The notes under the pieces: generated by a model
Told to the model about the DNA's origin: nothing
Database searches by the model: none
What the model saw: the letters and a program-made list of their open reading frames with translations, nothing else
Program-made: the position numbers and the translations under genes
In this document: piece after piece, positions 30,139 to 39,324 of the stretch
Layout of the letters: every line of letters starts with the position of its first letter
How positions within the stretch are numbered: the stretch's first letter is position 1
Origin: Vibrio panuliri
GTDB lineage: Bacteria > Pseudomonadota > Gammaproteobacteria > Enterobacterales > Vibrionaceae
NCBI RefSeq assembly: GCF_009938205.1
Contig: NZ_AP019654.1
Span: 2,880,540-2,944,539, forward strand
DNA length: 64,000 nt
Direction of reading: 5' to 3'

Positions 30139-30690
30139 ATGACAAATAAAACCCTACTTGCGCTCGCTATTGCATGCTCTCCAATGTTTGCCACCGCTCA
30201 CAACCTGACCATAGGTCAAAACGCACCGAGCGTCGATATTGCCAGTCATGGTGAGATCTTGGTGCAAGGCAATGATGCCATTTATCAAGCATGGAGCAGT
30301 AACGATATGCTCGGTAAAGTACGCGTCGTACAGGCCATTGCAGGCCGCAGTAGCTCTAAAGAGATGAACGCACCATTGATGGCGGCAATCACGGCATCAA
30401 AGTTCCCAGCGGAAAGCTACCAGACCACAACAGTCATCAATCAAGATGATTCAATTTGGGGGACGGGGTCATTTGTCAAATCATCAGCAGAAGATAGCAA
30501 AATGTCTTTCCCATGGTCTTCAATGGTACTGGATGAAGATGGCGCTCTCGCCACAGCTTGGCAGTTGCAACCAGAGTCCTCTGCGATTGTCGTACAAGAT
30601 AAACAGGGTAAAGTGTTGTTTGTAAAAGAAGGGCAACTTTCTGCCGAAGAAATTCAGCAAGTTCTTGAGCTGATTAAGCAAACTTTGTAA
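30139..30690 (+). CDS. YtfJ family periplasmic protein
   Basis: 183 aa from MTNKTLLALAIACSPMFATA, a signal peptide ending before HNLTIGQNAPSV. The mature part has the thioredoxin-like layout of YtfJ (VVQAIAGRSSSKEMN, DSIWGTGSFVKSSAED, SFPWSSMVLDEDG), but no CxxC is present, so redox activity is unlikely by eye. Role unknown. The start at 30139 follows ACAGGAA; a start 54 bp earlier would spoil the signal peptide. Its terminator coincides with the Zur operator of the next operon. Confidence 0.88.
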   Translation: MTNKTLLALAIACSPMFATAHNLTIGQNAPSVDIASHGEILVQGNDAIYQAWSSNDMLGKVRVVQAIAGRSSSKEMNAPLMAAITASKFPAESYQTTTVINQDDSIWGTGSFVKSSAEDSKMSFPWSSMVLDEDGALATAWQLQPESSAIVVQDKQGKVLFVKEGQLSAEEIQQVLELIKQTL

Positions 30691-30705
30691 CCAATTCAAA
30701 TTTAC

Positions 30706-30734
30706 CTGACGTTTCAAAACTGAGTTGTTATAGT
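30706..30734 (+). promoter_or_regulatory. Promoter candidate of the zinc uptake operon
   Basis: CTGACG (30706-30711), a 17-bp spacer and TATAGT (30729-30734) fit sigma-70. The -10 element lies in the centre of the Zur palindrome, so repressor binding would block it directly. Confidence 0.5.
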
Positions 30735-30750
30735 ATAACAACTCAGTTTT
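30716..30750. promoter_or_regulatory. Zur box doubling as ytfJ terminator hairpin
   Basis: A perfect palindrome about an axis at 30733: AAAACTGAGTTGTTATA, G, TATAACAACTCAGTTTT. The core TTGTTATA-G-TATAACAA closely matches the gammaproteobacterial Zur box (TGTTATAWTATAACA). It lies 29 bp before the GTG of the first zinc-operon gene. Followed by further T residues, the same DNA reads as an intrinsic terminator for ytfJ, 26 bp past its stop. Zur control of zinc uptake genes is established in Vibrio cholerae; this exact site is inferred. Confidence 0.82.
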
Positions 30751-30778
30751 TTTTGGTTATTTCTTTGGTTGGCTAACT

Positions 30779-31075
30779 GTGTTCTATCGCTTGGGATTTT
30801 TGTCATCGCATAAGTTTCTGGTTGTACTTTGTACAGTCATGCTACTGCTATGGACAAACTTAGCCGTCATTCATCACCAACTTGATCTTGATACCCAACA
30901 CCATGAACATCACACTTGCCAGCTTTTTTCCTGTATCACAAACGGCGCAAAAACCAGCGTCTTAACTCTACTACTCAATAACGCCACCGAAGCGCCACCC
31001 TCGCTGACAATTTATCGTTACTTAGAAGTGCCGCTGATCGCGCAAATCGCCCGTGCGCCACCTAAGCTTATCTGA
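30779..31075 (+). CDS. His-rich single-pass membrane protein (DUF2607-like), zinc operon
   Basis: 98 aa starting at GTG. One hydrophobic helix (FLVVLCTVMLLLWTNLAVI) is followed by HHQLDLDTQHHEHHTCQLFSC, a His/Cys cluster suited to metal binding, and a soluble tail. It resembles the small Vibrio family I recall as DUF2607, always next to DUF2796 proteins. First gene after the Zur box, so probably part of the zinc-starvation response; a metal-handling accessory role is inferred. The ribosome site (TTGGTTGG) is poor. Confidence 0.72.
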   Translation: MFYRLGFLSSHKFLVVLCTVMLLLWTNLAVIHHQLDLDTQHHEHHTCQLFSCITNGAKTSVLTLLLNNATEAPPSLTIYRYLEVPLIAQIARAPPKLI

Positions 31076-31183
31076 CTAAATCTATTTAATTTTCTCTATC
31101 TAAGATGGTCTTAGGTATACCGCATACTCACCAAACAATAGGCGGGTATGATGATAAATATTGATAAGTTCTAGGAAGATATA

Positions 31184-31861
<678 letters not shown>

Positions 31862-31924
31862 TTGAGAATGAGCTTGGCATGCTTGCCAAGCTCTACTTGT
31901 CATTGATATTAGTTGGAACATTCA

Positions 31925-32632
31925 ATGGATAACAGCTCACTGCCACCAGTGATCAATCTCGACAATGTACATTTTGCCTGGTCGAACACAGCAAGCCCTA
32001 CGCTAGTGATCGAACACTTAGAAGTGCAAAGTGGAGAGCACTTATTTATCAAGGGACCAAGCGGTTGTGGTAAATCCACTCTACTTGGCTTACTCACCGG
32101 TATTAACCAAGCGCAACGTGGCTCTGTAACGATCTTGGGAGAAAACCTCGCCGACTTAAGCAGCCATCAGCGAGACCGTTTTAGAGCGGATAATATCGGC
32201 TACATTTTCCAGCAATTTAATCTGCTGCCCTACTTAAATGTGATTGAAAACGTCACCTTGCCTTGTCGCTTTTCTTCTCAGCGACATCAACGTGTCACAA
32301 CCACATTAGAGCAGCGAGCAGAAGAGTTATTGAGCAAACTGCATTTACCCCAAAGTTCACTCAATAAGCCAGTGATTGAGCTGAGTATTGGTCAACAACA
32401 GCGCGTAGCGGCTGCGCGAGCCCTGATCGGAAATCCACCACTGATCATCGCCGATGAACCGACGTCTTCACTCGATCATGAAAACCGCACCGCCTTTATC
32501 GAATTGTTACTTGAGCAAGTGAACCACGCTAATGCGACACTGATTTTTGTCAGCCATGACCCAACGCTTGAGCCTCTTTTTGATCGCAGTATCGATCTTC
32601 GTCAAATCAACCAAGCGGGAGAGCTACTATGA
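31925..32632 (+). CDS. ABC transporter ATP-binding protein, zinc operon
   Basis: 235 aa from MDNSSLPPVINLD. Walker A GPSGCGKST, a Q-loop in YIFQQFNLLPYLNVIENVTL, a signature reading LSIGQQQRVAAARAL (SIGQ rather than SGGQ) and Walker B PLIIADEPTSSLD. This is the LolD/MacB-like type that pairs with FtsX-fold permeases, not a classical ZnuC. I prefer the ATG at 31925 (GGAA upstream) to TTG at 31913. It overlaps the permease start by 4 bp. Part of the Zrg system, energising transport or mechanical work with the next gene. Confidence 0.88.
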   Translation: MDNSSLPPVINLDNVHFAWSNTASPTLVIEHLEVQSGEHLFIKGPSGCGKSTLLGLLTGINQAQRGSVTILGENLADLSSHQRDRFRADNIGYIFQQFNLLPYLNVIENVTLPCRFSSQRHQRVTTTLEQRAEELLSKLHLPQSSLNKPVIELSIGQQQRVAAARALIGNPPLIIADEPTSSLDHENRTAFIELLLEQVNHANATLIFVSHDPTLEPLFDRSIDLRQINQAGELL

Positions 32633-33888
32633 GCCCGACCCTGATGCTCGCATGGAAAAGCGTCAATAACCGCCGCTTGACCGCATTTCTCACCATCCTC
32701 ACTGTCGCGGTATCTTTAGTCTTACTGCTTGGCGTTGAACGTATTCGTACACAAGCAAAAGCAAGTTTCGCTAATACCATTTCAGGTACAGATCTGATTG
32801 TCGGAGGACGCTCAGGACAAGTTAACTTGCTACTTTACTCTGTGTTTCGTATTGGTAATGCCACCAATAATATCGACTGGAAAAGCTATCAAGAGTTTAG
32901 TCAGCATCGCTCAGTCGATTGGACAATTCCTCTATCACTTGGCGATTCTCACAAGGGATTTCGTGTTCTTGGCACCAATCAAAGTTACTTCGAACACTAT
33001 CGCTATGGTAGTAAGCAACACCTAGCTCTCGCGCAAGGCAAACCCTTTGCTGGCTTATTTGAAACCGTGATTGGTGCAGATGTAGCCAAACAACTTGGCT
33101 ACACGATTGGTAGCGAGATCATCATCGCTCATGGGATTAGTGATGTCGGTTTTAGTCGTCATGATAACTTACCGTTTAAAGTGGTCGGCATTTTCGCCCC
33201 AACAGGAACACCCGTCGATAAAACGGTTCATGTTTCATTGGAGGCGATTGAAGCGATCCACGTAGGTTGGGAGTCCGGCGCCCGGCTCGGCGCAACACCC
33301 ACAGCAGAGCAGCTTGAACAACATAGCTTCCAACCCAAGCAGATCACCGCGATGCTGATCGGGTTGAAATCAAAAATCCAAACCTTTGCTTTGCAACGCC
33401 AAATCAACACCTACCCACAAGAGCCGCTTAGTGCGATTTTGCCCGGCATTGCGCTGCATGAACTGTGGGGCATGATGTCTATTGCTGAGCAAGCATTGAT
33501 GGTTGTCTCTGGGTTTGTTGTCGTTGCCGGTCTATTAGGCATGCTCTCTAGCCTACTTACCAGTTTGCAGGAAAGACGCAGAGAGATGGCTATCCTACGT
33601 GCAATGGGGGCAAGACCAAGGCATATATTCAGCTTATTAATTTTGGAAGCGAGTGCCTTAACGGCAATTGGCATCGTTGTTGGGGTTGGCTTGCTCTATG
33701 GCTTATTAGCACTTATCGGCCCGTTCGTTACCCAAAATTATGGTATTCAACTACCACTAGTCATGTTGTCCTATCATGAACTGGGCTTAGTTGCCGCGGT
33801 TCAAATTGCTGGCACACTGATTGGATTCTTTCCTGCACTGCGAGCGTACCGCCAATCTCTCAGTGACGGAATGACCATACGAGTTTAA
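32629..33888 (+). CDS. FtsX/MacB-fold permease, zinc operon
   Basis: 419 aa. One N-terminal helix (residues about 17-36, LTAFLTILTVAVSLVLLLGV), a large periplasmic domain of about 230 residues, then three helices near the C-terminus (MVVSGFVVVAGLLGMLSSLL, LTAIGIVVGVGLLYGLLALI, LGLVAAVQIAGTLIGFFPAL). ERRREMAILRAMGA is the usual FtsX coupling segment. This layout is that of mechanotransmission ABC systems (MacB, LolCE) rather than metal channels, which is notable for a zinc operon. ATGA overlap with the ATPase gene. Confidence 0.9.
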   Translation: MSPTLMLAWKSVNNRRLTAFLTILTVAVSLVLLLGVERIRTQAKASFANTISGTDLIVGGRSGQVNLLLYSVFRIGNATNNIDWKSYQEFSQHRSVDWTIPLSLGDSHKGFRVLGTNQSYFEHYRYGSKQHLALAQGKPFAGLFETVIGADVAKQLGYTIGSEIIIAHGISDVGFSRHDNLPFKVVGIFAPTGTPVDKTVHVSLEAIEAIHVGWESGARLGATPTAEQLEQHSFQPKQITAMLIGLKSKIQTFALQRQINTYPQEPLSAILPGIALHELWGMMSIAEQALMVVSGFVVVAGLLGMLSSLLTSLQERRREMAILRAMGARPRHIFSLLILEASALTAIGIVVGVGLLYGLLALIGPFVTQNYGIQLPLVMLSYHELGLVAAVQIAGTLIGFFPALRAYRQSLSDGMTIRV

Positions 33889-33902
33889 ATACGAGATAAG
33901 AA

Positions 33903-34400
33903 ATGAAGAAAATAGTTTTACTACTCAGTTGCATCATGAGTTTCGCTATCCCCCTACAGAGCGTAGCTAATGAAGAAACACTCACCCTAGATTGGATTGA
34001 CTTAATTCCAGAAGCTGAGCGTAACCAGTTTGATGCGATGGGCATGCCCCTTGTCACTGACCATTCTGGTGGCGCGATGGAGCAATCAAAACTAGGGACA
34101 GTCAGGCAAGAGCTCAATGGCAGTAAGGTTAAAATTCCTGGTTTTGTCATTCCTCTCGAAGGGGACGATGAGAAAATCACGGAGTTTTTGTTAGTCCCGT
34201 ACTTTGGGGCGTGTATTCATGTACCGCCACCACCACCAAACCAAATTTTGTACGTAAAGTTCCCTAAGGGGGCGCCAATACAGCAGTTGTGGGATGTCGT
34301 TTACGTTATCGGGACACTGAAAACTGAAACGCTCAATCATGAGTTGGCCGAGACCGGCTATCTCCTCGAAGGCACTGAGATCGCCGAATATGACTATTAA
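33903..34400 (+). CDS. DUF3299 periplasmic protein, zinc operon
   Basis: 165 aa with a signal peptide (MKKIVLLLSCIMSFAIPLQSVA). VKIPGFVIPLEGDDEKITEFLL and YFGACIHVPPPPPNQI are features of DUF3299, a family of unknown function with one conserved Cys-His pair (ACIH) that could bind metal. It starts 14 bp after the permease and closes the five-gene operon. Role in zinc handling is inferred from context only. Confidence 0.85.
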   Translation: MKKIVLLLSCIMSFAIPLQSVANEETLTLDWIDLIPEAERNQFDAMGMPLVTDHSGGAMEQSKLGTVRQELNGSKVKIPGFVIPLEGDDEKITEFLLVPYFGACIHVPPPPPNQILYVKFPKGAPIQQLWDVVYVIGTLKTETLNHELAETGYLLEGTEIAEYDY

Positions 34401-34439
34401 TGCATAATTAACAAATTAGTAACCTGTTAATCTTCCTTG

Positions 34440-34544
34440 TTATATGAGGTATCTAGACAGATACACCAACACCGCTAGGTAAACCAATAACAGCAAGGCG
34501 ATTGACAGGTGTTTTTTTAGTTTATTATCAATCGAAAACTTCAT
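34440..34544 (-). CDS. Possible 34-aa single-helix membrane protein
   Basis: ATG at 34544 to TAA at 34440. MKFSIDNKLKKHL is a positively charged N-terminus followed by SIALLLLVYLAVLVYLSRYLI, one hydrophobic helix. GGGG lies 6 nt before the ATG. A TGATAAT half of a Fur-type box sits at 34584-34590, about 40 bp upstream. The layout (charged head, one helix, ribosome site, own upstream region) matches small bacterial membrane proteins, but I know no homologue. It is the only gene-like item in the 323-bp gap between the DUF3299 gene and the gene at 34724. Confidence 0.5.
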   Translation of the reverse strand: MKFSIDNKLKKHLSIALLLLVYLAVLVYLSRYLI

Positions 34545-34572
34545 GAACACCCCGCAAATAACGATAACAACT

Positions 34573-34591
34573 TTAACAAATTATTATCATT
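34573..34591. promoter_or_regulatory. Weak Fur-box candidate
   Basis: The right half ATTATCATT (34583-34591) is perfect for the Fur consensus; the left half (TTAACAAAT) keeps only 3 of 9 positions. It would control the 34-aa ORF on the minus strand or the gene at 34724. Confidence 0.3.
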
Positions 34592-34723
34592 TGGGGTAGC
34601 AGATTTTGCCGGACAGCCTCACATTAGTTTCACTGGCAGCAACTGATTGAACAAGGTAGAGTGATGGGGCTAAACATAAAGATTCACGTTCGGGTATAAC
34701 CCACTGTTGGATAAGGTAATCTC

Positions 34724-35620
34724 ATGTCTGAAAGCAACAAACCAGTAACGCTTGAACACGATCCTCAACCGGAACCTCGCCAAGAGAAAAAGTCCAGCTA
34801 TGTAAAGGATAGTGCAAGCCGAGTATTGCATATCGCCCAAGCGCATGGCTTAGATGCCCTGTTACAAAAAGAGGCACCGCAAAAACCCGCCCTCGAGAGA
34901 GCATTAGTTCGCGAGCGGAATCGACGTGAACAAAGGCAAAAAAATCTTGAACATATCCTCAAGTTAGCTCACCACTCTTGCCAAGATGAAACTGCTGGAG
35001 AGCCAGATCAAGACTGGCTATATCGCTTCTTTGATATGGCACAAGAAGTTCATAACCCAGCCATGCAACGGTTATGGGCGCAAGTGTTTAAGCGTGAAGT
35101 AACCAACCCAGGCTCAACGTCAATGAAAGCCCTTAAAGTGCTGCATGACATGGCCCCAAAAGAAGCACAGATTCTACAGAGAGCGGCATCGTTAGCCTGT
35201 AGCTTTGGGCACGACAATAGTCGCAAGTTACTAGTAGGGTTTCGAGCGCAAGGTGGCATTTTTAGTTTTGGTAAGCGCAATATCACCAACAGTATTAATG
35301 TAGGTAGCTTCCAACTGCCCTACTCCAGCCTGTTAGTGCTGTTTGAACTTGGCTTAATGCATGGCACTGAACTTGAGTCAGGCGAGATTGAACTGGAATC
35401 ATCACTTCCATTGAGTTACCAAGGGAAGAACCTCGCTCTGCAAGTCCATGGCAAAGGGGTCAGATTGCTCTACTACCGCTTCTCTCCGACCGGAAACGAG
35501 TTATGTAAGCTGCTGGGGAACAAGCCGAATAGCCAATACTACGATCAGCTTGTTGCACTATTAGGGCAGAAATTCACGGTTCAAACTGAAGTGAAAAGCA
35601 GCGTCCATCATACGGTGTGA
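34724..35620 (+). CDS. Uncharacterised protein, TIGR03899-like
   Basis: 298 aa, soluble, no signal peptide. A charged N-terminal third with a predicted coiled segment (RALVRERNRREQRQKNLEHIL) precedes a helical region (WLYRFFDMAQEVHNPAMQRLWAQVFKREV) and a C-terminal part with SLPLSYQGKNLALQVHGKGVRLLYYRFSPTGNEL (in short pieces). The middle resembles DUF2806-type proteins; I recall the whole as the vibrio/Shewanella family TIGR03899. No function is known. It faces pgi across a bidirectional terminator. Confidence 0.7.
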   Translation: MSESNKPVTLEHDPQPEPRQEKKSSYVKDSASRVLHIAQAHGLDALLQKEAPQKPALERALVRERNRREQRQKNLEHILKLAHHSCQDETAGEPDQDWLYRFFDMAQEVHNPAMQRLWAQVFKREVTNPGSTSMKALKVLHDMAPKEAQILQRAASLACSFGHDNSRKLLVGFRAQGGIFSFGKRNITNSINVGSFQLPYSSLLVLFELGLMHGTELESGEIELESSLPLSYQGKNLALQVHGKGVRLLYYRFSPTGNELCKLLGNKPNSQYYDQLVALLGQKFTVQTEVKSSVHHTV

Positions 35621-35658
35621 CAGAACACTGCGCTCAAGATAGATTTTAGCGTCGAGAA

Positions 35659-35690
35659 AAAAACGCCAGCATTTTACTGCTGGCGTTTTT
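35659..35690. terminator. Bidirectional terminator between 34724 gene and pgi
   Basis: AAAAACGCCAGC and GCTGGCGTTTTT around a short AT loop, between convergent stops. Confidence 0.93.
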
Positions 35691-35744
35691 GGTTTCTGAT
35701 TAAAGCTGCAGTCAACAACGCTGCAGCTTCAAATATGCAGGTTA

Positions 35745-37397
35745 TTACGCTTTGAACGCTTTGAATGCGTTGATCAAACCATTCGTTGAGCTATCGTGAG
35801 AGTCAATTGCAGACTCATCAGCAAGCTCAGGTAGGATTTGGTTTGCTAGCTGTTTACCTAACTCTACGCCCCATTGGTCGAAGCTAAAGATGTTTAGGAT
35901 TACGCCTTGTACGAAGATCTTGTGTTCGTACATCGCAATCAAGTTACCTAGGGTACGCGGCGTGATCTGCTTAACTAGAATTGAGTTCGTTGGGCGGTTA
36001 CCTTCAAATACTTTGAATGGTACTAGTGATGCCGCTTCTTCTTCGGTTTTACCTGCTTTAATAAACTCAGCCAGTACTGTTTCTGCTGTTTTACCAAATG
36101 CGAGAGCTTCAGTTTGTGCAAAGAAGTTCGACATCAGTTTTTGATGGTGATCGCCTGCTGGGTTGTGGCTGATTGCTGGAGCAATAAAGTCACAAGGGAT
36201 CAGTTTAGTACCTTGGTGAATTAGCTGGTAGAACGCGTGCTGACCATTTGTACCTGGTTCACCCCAGATAATTGGACCGGTTTGGTAAGTCACAGGGTTG
36301 CCGTTACGGTCAACGTATTTACCATTTGATTCCATGTTACCTTGTTGGAAGTACGCGGCAAAACGGTGCATGTACTGGTCGTAAGGTAGGATCGCTTCGG
36401 TTTCAGCACCGTGGAAGTTATTGTACCAAATACCGATTAGCGCCAAAATCACTGGAATATTGCTTTCTAGATCTGTGGCAACAAAGTGGTTATCCATTTC
36501 GTGCGCACCATCTAGCAGCTCAACAAAGTTGTCGTAGCCAACCGCGAGTGCAATTGAAAGACCGATGGCTGACCATAGTGAGTAACGACCGCCAACCCAG
36601 TCCCAGAACTCAAACATGTTGTCTGTGTCGATACCAAATTCAGAAACGGCTGGTGCGTTAGTTGAAAGCGCAGCAAAGTGCTTAGCAACATGCGCTTGGT
36701 CTTGAGCTGACTCTAGGAACCAATCACGCGCAGTGTGTGCGTTAGTCATGGTTTCTTGAGTAGTAAATGTCTTAGAAGCGATCAGGAACAGTGTTGTTTC
36801 TGGACTCACTTTCTTTAATGTTTCTACGATATGTGTGCCATCAACGTTAGAAACAAAGTGTAGGTTTAGGTGGTTTTTGTATGGTGCTAGTGCTTCTGTC
36901 ACCATGTATGGACCTAGGTCAGAACCGCCGATACCGATATTAACGATATCTGTGATTGCTTTGCCTGTGTAACCTTGCCACTCACCGCCAATGACGCGTT
37001 CAGTAAATGATTTGATTTTAGCAAGTACCGCATTAACTGCTGGCATGACATCTTCGCCGTCAACCATCACTGGTTTGTTTGAGCGATTGCGCAGCGCCGT
37101 ATGCAGTACAGCACGACCTTCTGTTTGGTTAATCGCTTGGCCACTGAACATCGCTTCAATTGCAGATTGAAGATCCGTTTCTTTTGCTAAAGCAAAAAGA
37201 TGTTGCAACGTTTCTTGATTGATTAGGTTTTTCGAGTAATCGATAAGAAGATCGTTACCAAAACGAGTAGAAAACTTGTCAAAGCGTGCTGCATCGCTCG
37301 CGAACAACTCAGTTAAATCCATATCTTGAGCAGATTCAAAATGTGCTGTTAACGCTTTCCACGCTTGAGTTTGCGTTGGGTTAATATTTTTCAACAT
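35745..37397 (-). CDS. pgi: Glucose-6-phosphate isomerase
   Basis: Interconverts glucose 6-phosphate and fructose 6-phosphate. 550 aa from [13 protein letters not shown], the usual length. [33 protein letters not shown] and the active-site [15 protein letters not shown] are intact. The ATG at 37397 matches the conserved N-terminus; an open extension of 16 residues upstream is not conserved-looking. Divergent from yjbQ. Strong codon bias like the other glycolytic genes in the window. Confidence 0.98.
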   Translation of the reverse strand: MLKNINPTQTQAWKALTAHFESAQDMDLTELFASDAARFDKFSTRFGNDLLIDYSKNLINQETLQHLFALAKETDLQSAIEAMFSGQAINQTEGRAVLHTALRNRSNKPVMVDGEDVMPAVNAVLAKIKSFTERVIGGEWQGYTGKAITDIVNIGIGGSDLGPYMVTEALAPYKNHLNLHFVSNVDGTHIVETLKKVSPETTLFLIASKTFTTQETMTNAHTARDWFLESAQDQAHVAKHFAALSTNAPAVSEFGIDTDNMFEFWDWVGGRYSLWSAIGLSIALAVGYDNFVELLDGAHEMDNHFVATDLESNIPVILALIGIWYNNFHGAETEAILPYDQYMHRFAAYFQQGNMESNGKYVDRNGNPVTYQTGPIIWGEPGTNGQHAFYQLIHQGTKLIPCDFIAPAISHNPAGDHHQKLMSNFFAQTEALAFGKTAETVLAEFIKAGKTEEEAASLVPFKVFEGNRPTNSILVKQITPRTLGNLIAMYEHKIFVQGVILNIFSFDQWGVELGKQLANQILPELADESAIDSHDSSTNGLINAFKAFKA

Positions 37398-37686
37398 GGT
37401 CTCTATTCCGATGTTACAGTAGGTTTTATTCCTCAGTTTATGCAAACTTGGGAATCCCCGATTTTAAGCAAGAAAATGTGGTTCTAAGCTAGATGTTTGG
37501 GCGAAACACGACAAAACAAGAGCTTGTAATTTTTTTTCATAGGGCAATTATGGCTCAGCCCATTTTCAATCACATTGAGTTATATCACGTTCAATCACTT
37601 AGTTCATTGACGTAATATTTAATATTCCGTGAGATTAGCCTAGCTATCTTGCTTGAATTTGCCAAATAATTCGCCGAGGAAAGTTT

Positions 37687-38106
37687 ATGTGGTCGCAAAA
37701 AACACTCACATTACGCGCCAGAAGACGTGGATTTCACCTAATTACTGATGAAATTGAACAACAATTACCGCAATTAAGGTCAATTTCAGTAGGTTTATTA
37801 CATCTGTTTGTTCAACACACCTCCGCGAGTCTCACCATCAACGAAAATGCCGATCCAACGGTACGAGTTGATATGGAGAAACACTTTAACCAATCGGTCC
37901 CTGAGCGAGCGCCATACTATCAGCACACTTATGAAGGGGATGATGATATGCCTGCACATATCAAAGCATCAACTTTAGGCTGCAGTGTCAGCATTCCCAT
38001 CCATCAAGGGCGCTTAGCTTTAGGAACATGGCAAGGAATATACTTGGGCGAGCATCGAAATGATGGCGGAGAACGGACAATTATCGCCACCATTCAGGGT
38101 GAATAG
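37687..38106 (+). CDS. yjbQ: YjbQ family protein (UPF0047)
   Basis: 139 aa. [20 protein letters not shown] and [19 protein letters not shown] are family signatures; the histidines may bind a metal. E. coli YjbQ shows weak thiamin phosphate synthase activity and the family is often labelled secondary thiamine-phosphate synthase, but the physiological role is unproven. GAGGAAAG precedes the ATG. Convergent with the Omp85-like gene, only 21 bp away, with no clear terminator between. Confidence 0.92.
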   Translation: MWSQKTLTLRARRRGFHLITDEIEQQLPQLRSISVGLLHLFVQHTSASLTINENADPTVRVDMEKHFNQSVPERAPYYQHTYEGDDDMPAHIKASTLGCSVSIPIHQGRLALGTWQGIYLGEHRNDGGERTIIATIQGE

Positions 38107-38127
38107 TGGCGGGGTAAAACACAAACG

Positions 38128-39321
38128 CTAGAAAGGCTGATTGATCATGACTCTAAACATGCCTTCATCGGATCCTTCCGCGATTTCAGCGCGCACGACA
38201 ATGCCTTCCACTTGAAAACGTACTGCCGCGCCGATATTCCATTGCATGTCTTGATGTAACGTCTCTAGATTGTACTCATCAGCCACTCGACCAGACTCAA
38301 GGAAGACTACCCACTGCCACCATGGCATATTGTAGTAGTTAATCACTGGAATATCGTTGAGCGGTTGCCACTCAGGCATCACGCGATACTCCATTGAGTA
38401 GTGGATTGCCGAACGACCATGGTATCGACCAGAGGTAGAACCTCGCAAACGATACAGGCCACCTAAACTCACTTGCTCTTGTTCTGGCGGTCTTGCACAT
38501 TGATTGCCATTACATTGATTCCAAGTGGGGGTATCTGCGGTATAGATGTCAAAGGCTACTACTTGTTGATCAAACAAGTCGCCTAGTGGACCAAGCGCAA
38601 AATAGTGGCTATTTTGAAACTCCCACTTAACCCAAGCGTCGGAGAACCCCCAGTTTTGGTCGCCAAGCGTAATATCCAATGCGGTATGAGAGCCACGGCT
38701 TGAATTACGTACACTATCCCGATTGTCCCAATCAAATGTTAGCTTAAAACCTGTCGCTAACTCGCCTTCTCGGTCTCGCGCATCGAGTTTACGTAACGAA
38801 TAGAATGGCGTGAAACTGATTGAGGAGACACCTGACTCAAGCGGTGAAGCCGTTGTGACATTTCGACGAGGTTTAAATACCCCATTGAGCCCTTCATTTT
38901 TAAAGGTTCCCCACGGCAGTAAGTATTTAAACTCCGCTTGATAGTGCTCTTCATCGCTATTGGTGACAGTTTTATCTTCGTATCGAGAGTCATTTTTTCC
39001 CTGAGAGCCAAGGTAATAGGGCATCTCATTAAAATGCGCTTGATACATTTGCGCGGTGAACAGTAGCTCAGAGCTAAGAGCATAGTTATATGCCGAGAGG
39101 AAAGTCAGATAACTGTCTTTCGATGAGTAAAGCCCCATACCAAATAGTGCGGCTTGTGGTTGTCCGACGCCTTTTGCCACACCAGCTAAGCCATACGTTG
39201 CACCCATGGTTTCGGTGCTAAAAAAGAACGGCACAATAGCACTGTCTTTATCTTGACTAAAAACCTTTGGTGCTAAAAGACTACTAATAATGAGAGCGCT
39301 GGTCGTGACTGCTTTATTCAT
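38128..39321 (-). CDS. POTRA-less Omp85 (BamA/TamA-like) barrel protein
   Basis: 397 aa. Signal peptide MNKAVTTSALIISSLLAPKVFS, then directly barrel-like sequence (FFSTETMGATYGLAGVAKG) with alternating hydrophobic strands and a C-terminal FRVMINQPF ending in Phe. LGGLYRLRGSTSGRYHG is the loop-6 RG motif of Omp85 proteins. There is no room for POTRA domains, so it belongs with the barrel-only surface-antigen group. Function unknown. It starts 3 bp past the alr stop and is therefore probably read with dnaB-alr. Confidence 0.83.
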   Translation of the reverse strand: MNKAVTTSALIISSLLAPKVFSQDKDSAIVPFFFSTETMGATYGLAGVAKGVGQPQAALFGMGLYSSKDSYLTFLSAYNYALSSELLFTAQMYQAHFNEMPYYLGSQGKNDSRYEDKTVTNSDEEHYQAEFKYLLPWGTFKNEGLNGVFKPRRNVTTASPLESGVSSISFTPFYSLRKLDARDREGELATGFKLTFDWDNRDSVRNSSRGSHTALDITLGDQNWGFSDAWVKWEFQNSHYFALGPLGDLFDQQVVAFDIYTADTPTWNQCNGNQCARPPEQEQVSLGGLYRLRGSTSGRYHGRSAIHYSMEYRVMPEWQPLNDIPVINYYNMPWWQWVVFLESGRVADEYNLETLHQDMQWNIGAAVRFQVEGIVVRAEIAEGSDEGMFRVMINQPF

Positions 39322-39324
39322 CCG

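Noticed and set aside
37398-37686. HexR site before pgi
   Set aside because: TGTAATT occurs once (near 37530) but the other half of the palindrome is missing.
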